Origin: an uncultured Collinsella sp.
Lineage (GTDB): Bacteria > Actinomycetota > Coriobacteriia > Coriobacteriales > Coriobacteriaceae
Assembly (NCBI GenBank): GCA_937896835.1
Contig: CALBOJ010000135.1
Span: 1-13,646, forward strand
Length of the DNA: 13,646 bases
Reading direction: 5' to 3'
The translations under genes were made by a program, and so were the position numbers. Below are positions 1 through 6,209 of this stretch, piece by piece. Within the stretch, counting starts at the first letter, position 1. Each line of letters begins with the position of its first letter. The notes beneath the pieces are model-generated. The model was not told the origin of the DNA. It worked only from the letters and a program-made list of their open reading frames with translations, and did no database searches.

Positions 1-30
1 CCTATGTGCGGCGTAGGCCGCTTATTAGCC

Positions 31-61
31 CGTCCAAGAATTGGGGCGCAGTTCACTCCGG
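31..61. repeat. Partial copy of the left-edge palindromic repeat
   Basis: Positions 31-61 resemble the second half of the repeat unit at 149-176. Both begin CGTCCAA and continue to a GGGGC(G/A)CAGTT core followed by CCGG, with a 2-base length difference between them. No matching first half is visible to the left. It lies outside the 86-110/376-400 inverted repeat, so the repeat family is older than, or independent of, that element. A small hairpin (GCGGC at 8-12, GCCGC at 17-21) lies just upstream and may be the end of something outside the window. Confidence 0.5.
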
Positions 62-85
62 CTGCGGGGCTTTTGCTATCGGTAG

Positions 86-400
86 TCATTGGGGGCAGAC
101 TTAAATGAGTAGCACCAATCAACTGCGGAAAGTGCATCCCACAATGAGCGTCCAAAATGGGGCACAGTTTCCCCGGGGCCCTCAACCGGAAAATACATCC
201 CGGAATTTGCCCGAAAAATGGCCCCCAGTTTCCCAAACGGGCCGCTAACGGAAAGCGCATCCCGCTATTGGGCCCCAAAGCAGGATGCGCTTTCCGTGCT
301 GGCAGTTCCAAGCAGTTCGGGATGGCCCTTTTCGTCTGCTCTCGGCCGGCGTCCGTAAGACTGTCCCCGACGACCACTCATTTAAGTCTGTCCCCAATGA
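86..400. repeat. Composite element bounded by a 25-bp inverted repeat
   Basis: Positions 86-110 and 376-400 are reverse complements with one mismatch in 25 bp. The consensus core of the arm, read on the plus strand at the left end, is GGGGACAGACTTAAATGAGT; the left copy has G for the A of GACAG. The CTGTCCCC end motif occurs twice near the right end, at 361-368 and 388-395. Three tandem palindromes lie between the arms and no protein-coding gene is supported. The layout resembles a non-autonomous, MITE-like or REP-type element; that is inference, since no transposase gene is in the window and no target-site duplication is obvious. The right arm ends 11 bases from the stop codon of the minus-strand peptidase gene. 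Confidence 0.6.
126..296. repeat. Three tandem imperfect palindromic units, period 61-62 bp
   Basis: Units begin CGGAAA at 126, 187 and 249. Each runs about 48 bp from a GGAAA(G/A)-GCATCCC-like left arm to a GTTTCC or CTTTCC right arm, so each can fold on itself. Unit 1 pairs 127-140 with 159-172 imperfectly, and unit 2 pairs 188-201 with 220-233 imperfectly. Unit 3 is perfect over 14 bp (249-262 with 283-296, loop 263-282). The plus-strand open frame across this block (157-411) has no recognisable domain and reflects the repeats. The unit core reappears as a palindrome at 13612-13634. Confidence 0.75.
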
Positions 401-411
401 GTGCCCAATGA

Positions 412-1446
412 CTAGTAGTAGGCCCACATGGCTTCGACTTCGTTAAGGACCTCTACGACACCCCAGCGGCGGGCGCTGCGGCTGGCCGAGTTGGGATCGA
501 AGACTTCAATATGGTCGGCGTCGTCAATACCGTAAAGCACAATGTAGTGGCCCACGTTGGTAAAGGTGCCCGGCCGAACGGCGGCGATGACGGGCGCTCC
601 CGAACGCAGTGCCTGAGTCATCGAGTCACGATCGTTATGGAGCTCCGTTCCGTTAAGTCCCAACTGCCACGCGCCGCTCGTCATAAACGACCATTCGGTT
701 GCACCGGTGGGGGCGTAGTTGCCCGCCTCGGAAAGCGCGCACATATCGATGGGGGTCATATCGGTGCGTCCCGTCTTAAAGATATAGACCATGGTGAGGC
801 ACGTGGGCCCGCATGCATTTTGGCGGATGGTGCCGCCGGCGTAAGGCAGCTCCGACCACGCAGGGTCGATCTGATAGATATGGGGCATCGTGCCGGCTTG
901 CCATTGCGAGCGCGGGGTCGAAAAGGCGAAAGAATAACCGGGCGCGACGGGGGCCTTGAGCAGCTTGTCCTCGGCGGTGGGCTCAAGGCCGGCCGAGCCG
1001 TGGGACATACAGGAGCTCATAAGCACAAAGACCAGACAGATGAGGATAGAGCACAGTGCGAGGCAAAGTCGACGAGCCGGAAGGGCGGGGGCATTCACGT
1101 ACGATGTCGAGCGGTAGGGCTTGCCGTCGCGTCCGCCTTGGGAATGCGAAAAGAAGCGGTTGATATGGATGCCGGACTGACGTGCGCCGTTGCGGCGCAG
1201 TTGCGGAACCTCGGCCTGGCGCTGTCGAGTGCGCGCGCCCAGGCGGCTATCTTGCTGCGCGCTTGTGCCCGTGCTCGGACAGTCACTCTGCCGTGTTCTG
1301 CTTGTCTGCTGCCGAGACGAAGGCCTGGGTTGCTCTTGAGGGCGTTGCGGATTGCTGCTCGTGGCACTTCTAGGCGTCGGCGTGGTGCGACCAGCAAGGC
1401 GAACGCTTTGTCGCCGTTGATCACCGTCGTTGTATCCGTATGCCAT
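412..1446 (-). CDS. Membrane-anchored C39/papain-like cysteine peptidase
   Basis: The 344-residue protein has three parts. Residues 1-125 are low-complexity and rich in Arg, Gln, Ser, Thr and Pro. One membrane helix spans about 127-146 (LCLALCSILICLVFVLM), after several arginines. The C-terminal domain, about 185-344, matches the C39_2 peptidase family: IDPAWS at 193-198, the cysteine box ACGPT with Cys212, GHYIVLYG with His300, and a DPNS turn with Asp317. All three catalytic positions are present. Basic residues before the helix predict a cytoplasmic tail and an external peptidase domain. The ATG follows an AAGGCGG ribosome site. No ABC exporter or bacteriocin gene is adjacent, so a role in leader-peptide cleavage is not supported; a cell-surface peptidase is likelier. 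The substrate is unknown. The antisense frame 511-1737 is Arg/Ala-rich and domain-less. Confidence 0.85.
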   Translation of the reverse strand: MAYGYNDGDQRRQSVRLAGRTTPTPRSATSSNPQRPQEQPRPSSRQQTSRTRQSDCPSTGTSAQQDSRLGARTRQRQAEVPQLRRNGARQSGIHINRFFSHSQGGRDGKPYRSTSYVNAPALPARRLCLALCSILICLVFVLMSSCMSHGSAGLEPTAEDKLLKAPVAPGYSFAFSTPRSQWQAGTMPHIYQIDPAWSELPYAGGTIRQNACGPTCLTMVYIFKTGRTDMTPIDMCALSEAGNYAPTGATEWSFMTSGAWQLGLNGTELHNDRDSMTQALRSGAPVIAAVRPGTFTNVGHYIVLYGIDDADHIEVFDPNSASRSARRWGVVEVLNEVEAMWAYY

Positions 1447-1464
1447 TCGTACCGCCTTGTCTCA

Positions 1465-1493
1465 TGTATAACCTGTCTATCCTACAAAAAAGA
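1465..1493 (-). promoter_or_regulatory. Candidate promoter of the C39-like peptidase gene
   Basis: On the minus strand a TATACA -10-like box (1465-1470) lies 17 bp downstream of a poor TCTTTT -35-like box (1488-1493). It would give a leader of roughly 12 nt, just enough to contain the AAGGCGG ribosome site. The -35 match is weak, so this is a suggestion only. Confidence 0.3.
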
Positions 1494-1650
1494 TGTGCAA
1501 CAAATGGGTCTGCGCGTCAAAAGCTCGGTAAAGGGTACGAAAGGCGCAAAACGCACGGCTTCAAAAACATCTCTATATGCGTCCGATGAGCGTACGCCCG
1601 TCGGACGGGCGGCAACAATGAGTGGCAAACCGCGCCGTTCGTCCCAAAAA

Positions 1651-1702
1651 CAGCGCCGCTCGTTTTGCAGTTCTGCCTTCGGTCGAGTCGCAAGCGGCGC
1701 TG
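1651..1702 (+). other. Long hairpin with perfect 10-bp stem upstream of the permease
   Basis: CAGCGCCGCT at 1651-1660 is exactly complementary to 1693-1702, with a 32-nt loop that can pair internally (TTGC with GCAA next to the stem base). There is no T-run after the 3' arm, so it is not an intrinsic terminator. It could be a leader RNA structure or a DNA operator; nothing in the sequence decides between them. Confidence 0.45.
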
Positions 1703-1741
1703 CTGTGCCAAGGCCGTATCTTAAAGCCACGAAATAAAAGC

Positions 1742-1786
1742 GCGCGGTAAAACAGACCGCGCAAGGGGTGACGCCAAAGAGGCGTC
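1742..1786 (+). promoter_or_regulatory. Two tandem hairpins just before the permease ribosome site
   Basis: GCGCGGT (1742-1748) pairs with ACCGCGC (1756-1762) around a 7-nt loop, and GACGCC (1770-1775) pairs with GGCGTC (1781-1786) around a 5-nt loop. The second ends 8 bases before the AAGGAGGGG ribosome site. They could protect the messenger 5' end or influence translation. Neither has a T-run in the plus direction. Confidence 0.5.
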
Positions 1787-1807
1787 AATAAGGAAAGGAG
1801 GGGAACA

Positions 1808-3259
1808 ATGGCGGACAAGAACGCAGAAGTTGCAGTCGAAGGTAACGGCGGCATGAAGAAAACGCTTTCGCTCTGGAACTTCTTCACCATCGGTTTTGGT
1901 GCCATCATCGGAACTGGCTGGGTCCTGCAGGTCGGCGACTGGATGGTCGTGGGCGGTGGTCCCGTTCCCGCTATGATCGCATTCCTCTTGGGTGCAATCT
2001 TCCTCGTGCCCGTCGGAGCTGTTTTCGGTGAGCTCACGGCTGCTATCCCCATCTCGGGCGGCATCGTCGAGTATGTCGACCGTAGCTTTGGCCGTACGCT
2101 GAGCTACATCACCGGTTGGCTCCTGGCCCTGGGCAACGGCATCCTGTGCCCGTGGGAGGCCATCGCCATTTCGACCCTCGTGTCCGAGATGTTCGGCAGC
2201 CTGCCCGGTCTTGAGTGGCTGCGCGCCGTCAAGCTCTACACCATCTTGGGCGCCGACGTTTACTTGTTCCCGACGCTAATCGCGCTCGGCTTTGCAGTCT
2301 ACGTCATCTTCCTCAACTTCCGCGGTGCCAGCTCGGCCGCCAAGCTCCAGGCCTTCCTGACCAAGGCTCTGCTCTGCGGCATGCTGCTCGCCATGGGTGT
2401 CTCACTGTTCACCGGTTCGCCGGAACACGCCATGCCCGTGTTCTCCCAGGTCACCGGTGCTGGCGGCGGCAAGCCTGCTACCGAGGGCACCAGCCTGTTC
2501 GCAGGCATCGTTTCGGTCCTGGTTCTGACCCCGTTCTTCTACGCCGGTTTCGACACCATTCCTCAGCAGGCTGAGGAAGCGGCCGAGGGCCTCAACTGGA
2601 ACAAGTTCGGCAAGATCATCTCCCTGGCCCTGCTGGCCGCAGGCGGCTTCTACATGGTTTGCATCTACTCGTTCGGCACCATCCTCGACTGGCATGAGTT
2701 TGTTAAGAGCCCGGTTCCCGCGCTTGCCTGCCTCAAGGGCATCAACATGCTCCTGTACCTGGCCATGCTCGTCATCGCCACGCTTGGACCCATGGGCCCG
2801 ATGAACTCCTTCTACGGCGCCACGAGCCGCATCATGCTCGCCATGGGCCGAAAGGGCCAGCTGCCCGAGAAGTTCGCCGAGGTCGATCCCAAGTCTGGCG
2901 CTCCCAAGCTCGCCTGCGTCGTTCTGGGCGTCATCACCGTCGTCGGTCCGTTCCTGGGCAAGAACATGCTCATCCCTCTGACCAACGTGTCGGCTCTCGC
3001 CTTCATCTTCTCCTGCGGCATGGTCGCCCTCGCTTGCCTGCGCATGCGCTTCACCGAGCCCGACCTGCCTCGTCCCTACGAGGTGCCCGGCGGCAAGTTT
3101 GGCATCAGCCTCGCTATCGTTGCCTGCGGCACCATCATTGGCCTGCTCGTGATCCCGTTCTCTCCCGCCTCCCTCAACATGGTGGAGTGGAGCATCGTGA
3201 TCGGCTGGTTGGCTGTTGGCCTGGCCCTCATGGCTTTCACCAATTCCCGCAAAAAGTAA
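1808..3259 (+). CDS. APC-superfamily amino acid permease
   Basis: The 483-residue integral membrane protein is of normal APC length with about 12 hydrophobic segments. The first helix (about 22-42) carries the family's glycine-rich substrate motif GFGAIIGTGW, and GELTAAIPISGG at about 74-85 fits the conserved region after helix 2. The SRIMLAMGRKGQLP stretch at 340-353 is the typical APC cytoplasmic loop before helix 9. It most resembles the AA_permease_2 group, which moves amino acids or related amines by proton symport or exchange; the substrate cannot be read from the sequence. The ATG is 4 bases after AAGGAGGGG. Codons are strongly C-ending, suggesting high expression. An amidohydrolase follows after 131 bp without a clear terminator, so the two probably share a transcript. 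Confidence 0.93.
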   Translation: MADKNAEVAVEGNGGMKKTLSLWNFFTIGFGAIIGTGWVLQVGDWMVVGGGPVPAMIAFLLGAIFLVPVGAVFGELTAAIPISGGIVEYVDRSFGRTLSYITGWLLALGNGILCPWEAIAISTLVSEMFGSLPGLEWLRAVKLYTILGADVYLFPTLIALGFAVYVIFLNFRGASSAAKLQAFLTKALLCGMLLAMGVSLFTGSPEHAMPVFSQVTGAGGGKPATEGTSLFAGIVSVLVLTPFFYAGFDTIPQQAEEAAEGLNWNKFGKIISLALLAAGGFYMVCIYSFGTILDWHEFVKSPVPALACLKGINMLLYLAMLVIATLGPMGPMNSFYGATSRIMLAMGRKGQLPEKFAEVDPKSGAPKLACVVLGVITVVGPFLGKNMLIPLTNVSALAFIFSCGMVALACLRMRFTEPDLPRPYEVPGGKFGISLAIVACGTIIGLLVIPFSPASLNMVEWSIVIGWLAVGLALMAFTNSRKK

Positions 3260-3279
3260 CGCCTGGCCGGGGCGGATCG

Positions 3280-3362
3280 GGTGCGCGGAATCCTCTCTCC
3301 CGCGCACCGAACCCGGCACCACTTGGGTAGCTTTGTGAGGCCTTAACCCAACACGGCCTCGC
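3280..3362 (+). other. Two intercistronic hairpins between permease and amidohydrolase
   Basis: GGTGCGCGG (3280-3288) pairs perfectly with CCGCGCACC (3300-3308) around an 11-nt loop. A second hairpin pairs 3335-3342 with 3355-3362 (core GAGGCC/GGCCTC, one wobble). Neither is followed by a T-run, so they do not look like intrinsic terminators. They may set messenger processing or stability between the two genes. Confidence 0.5.
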
Positions 3363-3390
3363 CCACTATATGGATCCATAAGGAGGAACC

Positions 3391-4668
3391 ATGTCCACTA
3401 AGTATGCAATCGTTGGCGGCAAGCTCATCGACGGTACCGGTGCCGAGCCGGTCGAGAACTCCCTCGTTCTCGTCGACGACAACGGCAAGATCGAGTACGC
3501 CGGCACTATGCAGGACCTTCCTGAGGGCGTTGAGGTTATCGATGCCGCCGGCAAGACCGTCCTTCCCGGCCTGATCGACACCCACCTGCACTTCTCGGGC
3601 AACTTGACCGACGATGACACCGACTGGGTCATGCAGCCGCTCCTCGAGAAGCAGGCCGTCGCCGTCAAGCAGGCTTACGACTGCCTCACCCACGGCCTCA
3701 CCACCGTCTGCGAGATCGGCCGCTTTGGTATCCAGATCCGTGACTGCATCGACAAGGGCGTCTTCAAGGGCCCGCGCGTTCTGGCCACCGGCCTTGGCTT
3801 CTGCCGCGTTGCCGGCCACGGCGACTCCCACCACTGCAGCCAGGAGCTCAACAAGGAATCGCACCCCTGGGGCGATCAGGTCGACGGTCCTTGGGATCTG
3901 CGCAAGGCCGTCCGTCGTCGCCTGCGCGAGAACCCCGATGCCATCAAGATCTGGGCTACCGGTGGCGGCATCTGGCGCTGGGACTCCGGTCGCGACCAGC
4001 ACTACTGCTCCGAGGAGATCCAGGCCGTGGTCGAAGAGGCAAAGATGGTCGGCATCCCCGTGTGGAGCCACTGCTACAACAACCACGCCGCTGCCTACGA
4101 TTCCGTTCGCTTTGGCTGCGAGCAGCTGATTCACGGCTTCGATATCGATGAGCGCACCATGGACCTCATGGCCGAGCAGGGCACCTTCTTCACTCCGACG
4201 ATCGCCTTCCTGCCCACCTGGTACGCCACCTATCCGCCCGTCTACGTCCCCGAGCTGCACGACAAGTACGAGGGCACCCTGGTCGAGAAGGAGCTGCAGC
4301 GCAACTACGACTGCCTGCGCGAGGCCAAGAAGCGTGGCGTCGTCATGACGATCGGCTCCGACTCCTTCTCCTTCGTCACCCCGTACGGCACCTGCTCCAT
4401 CGAGGAGATGTACGAGTTCGTCGACAAGATCGGCTTCACCCCGGTCGAGACCATCACCTGCGCCACCCTCAACGGTGCCAAGATGTGCCACATCGAGGAC
4501 GAGACCGGTTCCATCGAGGCCGGCAAGTGCGCCGACCTGCTGGTCGTCAACGGTGACGTCGCCGCTGACATTCACGTGCTCAACACCGACAACATGGACG
4601 TCATCATGAAGGACGGCTGGATCGTCGAGGCTGGCACCTTTGGCGAGGCCAACAAATACAGCGCCTAA
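3391..4668 (+). CDS. Metal-dependent amidohydrolase, imidazolonepropionase/Xaa-Pro dipeptidase-like
   Basis: The 425-residue, full-length cytoplasmic enzyme has an N-terminal beta-sandwich segment (1-58), a TIM-barrel, and a C-terminal return strand with the usual GSIEAGKCADLLVVNGD. All expected metal or catalytic residues are present: His65 and His67 in DTHLH, Lys186 in KIWATGGG (the likely carboxylated bridging lysine), His227 in VWSHCYN, His248 in LIHGFD and Asp324 in IGSDSF. The K-ATGGG pattern is seen in amidohydrolases annotated as Xaa-Pro or Xaa-Arg dipeptidases and imidazolonepropionase-related proteins. It should hydrolyse an amide or cyclic amide bond; the substrate is unknown. AAGGAGGA sits 3 bases before the ATG. 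Codon bias is the strongest in the window. It probably hydrolyses what the upstream permease imports (inference). Confidence 0.92.
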   Translation: MSTKYAIVGGKLIDGTGAEPVENSLVLVDDNGKIEYAGTMQDLPEGVEVIDAAGKTVLPGLIDTHLHFSGNLTDDDTDWVMQPLLEKQAVAVKQAYDCLTHGLTTVCEIGRFGIQIRDCIDKGVFKGPRVLATGLGFCRVAGHGDSHHCSQELNKESHPWGDQVDGPWDLRKAVRRRLRENPDAIKIWATGGGIWRWDSGRDQHYCSEEIQAVVEEAKMVGIPVWSHCYNNHAAAYDSVRFGCEQLIHGFDIDERTMDLMAEQGTFFTPTIAFLPTWYATYPPVYVPELHDKYEGTLVEKELQRNYDCLREAKKRGVVMTIGSDSFSFVTPYGTCSIEEMYEFVDKIGFTPVETITCATLNGAKMCHIEDETGSIEAGKCADLLVVNGDVAADIHVLNTDNMDVIMKDGWIVEAGTFGEANKYSA

Positions 4669-4709
4669 GATACCGTTTGTCGATGGCTGGATGTAAAACA
4701 CAGTTTTTG

Positions 4710-4724
4710 ATTGCATAATGCAAT
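4710..4724. promoter_or_regulatory. Short dyad ATTGCA-TAA-TGCAAT between hydrolase and kinase 1
   Basis: Six-bp arms at 4710-4715 and 4719-4724 flank a 3-base centre, just before the terminator stem at 4727. A CATAAT hexamer (4715-4720) overlaps it and could be a -10 box, but no good -35 box lies at the right spacing. Such AT-rich symmetry stands out in GC-rich surroundings and could be an operator. Confidence 0.3.
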
Positions 4725-4726
4725 GG

Positions 4727-4750
4727 AGAGGGTCGTTTGCGGCCCTCTTT
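4727..4750 (+). terminator. Rho-independent terminator after the amidohydrolase
   Basis: AGAGGGTCG (4727-4735) pairs with CGGCCCTCT (4740-4748) over 9 bp with one wobble and a TTTG loop. The run TCTTTATT follows. It should end the permease-amidohydrolase transcript and separate it from kinase 1. Confidence 0.8.
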
Positions 4751-4773
4751 ATTGCTATGGGTGCGGTAGATAA

Positions 4774-4779
4774 AAGGGG
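4774..4779 (+). promoter_or_regulatory. Ribosome site that decides the kinase 1 start
   Basis: AAGGGG at 4774-4779 directly touches the ATG at 4780, leaving no spacer. The in-frame GTG at 4786 sits 6 bases after it, a normal spacing. The GTG is therefore the better start. Confidence 0.6.
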
Positions 4780-4785
4780 ATGACG

Positions 4786-6171
4786 GTGGATTTAAACAGG
4801 CTGATTCTGGGCAAGAGCTACAACTCTACCAAGGTCTTTCGTACGGCCCAGCATGTGGTCCAGGCCATCCTGCTCGGTGTTGTCGTTCCGGCGCTTATCC
4901 TGTTGCTTATCTGGGATTTAACCGATAATCCCAATCCCGTTCCGGGCGTTGTCGTTATTGCCGGCCTGGTCATGCTGTGCTTCTTTTTCTCGTATGTCTT
5001 TGTGGTCCCCGACGACCTCACATCGAGCGCAACCGACCGTACACTCGCCATCGCATCCAAAATATTCGCCTACACGTCGCGTGGCCTTACGCCCGAAGCT
5101 GCCCTGGGCGCCTCCAAAATCATTCTGTCCGAAACTATCGCCTCGGCCATCTGCTTCACCGACGGCAAGCAGGTGTTGGCAAGTTGGGGCGAGGATTCGA
5201 CAAAGTGTCCCGCCGGCACCCCGGTCGTGCTCAAGACCACGCTCAGTGTGATTGAGACGGGCGAGCAGAGCGTGTTTTCGCGTGACACCTCCAATGAGAC
5301 GGGTGGCTATTTTCCCCGCCTGCGCGCCGGTATTGTCGCACCGCTTACCGTGCGCGGGCATTGCGTGGGTACGCTCGAGCTGTACTATCCCCGCCTGAGC
5401 AGCATCGATATGCGCCAGACGGCGTTGGCCTCGGGCTTTGCCGATCTCATTTCCACGCAGCTCGCCAGCTTTGAGCTCGAGCGCCAGGACGAGCTTACGG
5501 CCCGCGTGGAGCTGCGCGCCCTGCAGTCGCAGGTCGACCCGCATTTTCTGTTCAATACCATCAGCACTATCGTGTCGCTCGTGCGAACCGAGCCCGACAA
5601 GGCGCGATCGCTGCTGATCGACTTTTCCAATTACTATCGTCAGACGCTTTCTGACTCCGATACGCTCACCACGCTCGAGCATGAGGTAGAACAGGGCACT
5701 CGTTATATCAATCTTATGCAGGCCCGGTATGGCGACGGCCGTCTGCGCGTTTCGGTCGACATCGACTTTGAGGTGCGCGACAGCCTGGTACCGCCGTTTA
5801 TCTTGCAGCCGCTGCTCGAAAACTGCATCAAGCATGCCCAGCGCGAGACCGAGCCGCTTTCTATTCGTGTTGGGGCTTTTGAGACCGATGACGGCTTGGA
5901 GATCATCGTCGAAGATGACGGCATCGGTATGAGCGAAGAAGTCTGCGCGCATCTGTTTGAGCAACATCGCCGAGAAGAGCCCGAGAGCATTACCGCCGAC
6001 GGCTCCGTCAAGCGAGGTTGCGGCCTGGCGCTCTTTAACGTGCTTCAGCGCATCCATTTCTTTTACGGAGAAGATTCTGGCATACGCGTGAAGTCCCAGG
6101 AGGGCGTGGGAACGCAGGTCATCGTCGAGCTGAACGGCGAGCCGCATGAGCCGGCGCCGATGACGGTGTAG
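4786..6171 (+). CDS. LytS-like sensor histidine kinase 1 (2-TM, GAF, HisK/HATPase)
   Basis: It has 461 residues from the GTG start; positions here count from the ATG at 4780 (463 residues). Two membrane helices (about 28-46 and 55-76) have a loop of under 10 residues between them, so little protein is outside the cell. A GAF-like region follows (about 85-232, with GIVAPLTVRGHCVGTLELYY, as in LytS, BtsS and YpdA). The kinase core has the phospho-acceptor region QVDPHFLFN with His255, N-box LLENCIKHA (Asn348), DDGIGM (379-384) and GCGLALFN (413-420). The usual motif is Q-I-N-P-H-F-L-F-N, so Asp for Asn is unusual. The regulator gene follows after 38 bp. The activating signal is unknown; the normal LytS multi-helix sensor domain is missing. 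About 120 residues around the His box are closely similar to kinase 2. Confidence 0.92.
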   Translation: MDLNRLILGKSYNSTKVFRTAQHVVQAILLGVVVPALILLLIWDLTDNPNPVPGVVVIAGLVMLCFFFSYVFVVPDDLTSSATDRTLAIASKIFAYTSRGLTPEAALGASKIILSETIASAICFTDGKQVLASWGEDSTKCPAGTPVVLKTTLSVIETGEQSVFSRDTSNETGGYFPRLRAGIVAPLTVRGHCVGTLELYYPRLSSIDMRQTALASGFADLISTQLASFELERQDELTARVELRALQSQVDPHFLFNTISTIVSLVRTEPDKARSLLIDFSNYYRQTLSDSDTLTTLEHEVEQGTRYINLMQARYGDGRLRVSVDIDFEVRDSLVPPFILQPLLENCIKHAQRETEPLSIRVGAFETDDGLEIIVEDDGIGMSEEVCAHLFEQHRREEPESITADGSVKRGCGLALFNVLQRIHFFYGEDSGIRVKSQEGVGTQVIVELNGEPHEPAPMTV

Positions 6172-6209
6172 CACGCGGTTGGATTGAGAGAAAAAGAGGG
6201 GAAGCGCAT

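Larger units (their letters stand above)
1447..1807. other. 361-bp divergent intergenic region with multiple inverted repeats
   Basis: This gap separates the minus-strand peptidase from the plus-strand permease. Open frames within it (for example minus 1482-1730) encode no recognisable domain. It contains a 15-bp palindrome at 1596-1610 (GCCCGTC-G-GACGGGC), an overlapping 6-bp inverted repeat 1581-1586/1601-1606, a perfect 10-bp inverted repeat 1651-1660/1693-1702 (CAGCGCCGCT), and two tight hairpins at 1742-1762 and 1770-1786. It ends in a near-ideal ribosome site (AAGGAGGGG, 1795-1803). No sigma-70 promoter for the permease stood out, and no T-box, lysine or guanidine riboswitch signature was recognised. 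Confidence 0.6.

Noticed and set aside
126..296. Possible CRISPR array in the left-edge repeats
   Set aside because: Only three degenerate palindromic units; repeats are not identical, there are no uniform unique spacers and no cas genes.
412..1446. Bacteriocin-processing role for the C39 peptidase
   Set aside because: No ABC transporter domain in the protein, and no exporter or double-glycine precursor gene nearby.
511..1737. Long plus-strand open frame (408 aa) antisense to the peptidase gene
   Set aside because: The product is Arg/Ala/Gly-rich with no domain, and the opposite frame has a complete C39-like catalytic set. The open frame is a product of high GC.
2402..3379. 325-aa minus-strand open frame within the permease
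   Set aside because: Low-complexity Glu/Gly/His/Ala product, fully antisense to a clear 12-helix permease.
4672..4705. Pair of ACCGTT/ACAGTT hexamers upstream of kinase 1, resembling LytTR-type direct repeats
   Set aside because: Their start-to-start distance is 28 bp, not the about 21-22 bp typical for LytTR dimers, and no better pair was found. Too weak to call a site.
3343..4716. 457-aa minus-strand open frame covering the whole amidohydrolase gene
   Set aside because: The plus frame has every catalytic motif and a strong ribosome site. The antisense frame is Val/Ala/Asp/Gly-rich with no motif and arises from extreme codon bias that avoids stop-complementary codons.
4918..6174. 418-aa minus-strand open frame opposite kinase 1
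   Set aside because: No recognisable domain; kinase 1 has all signature boxes on the plus strand.
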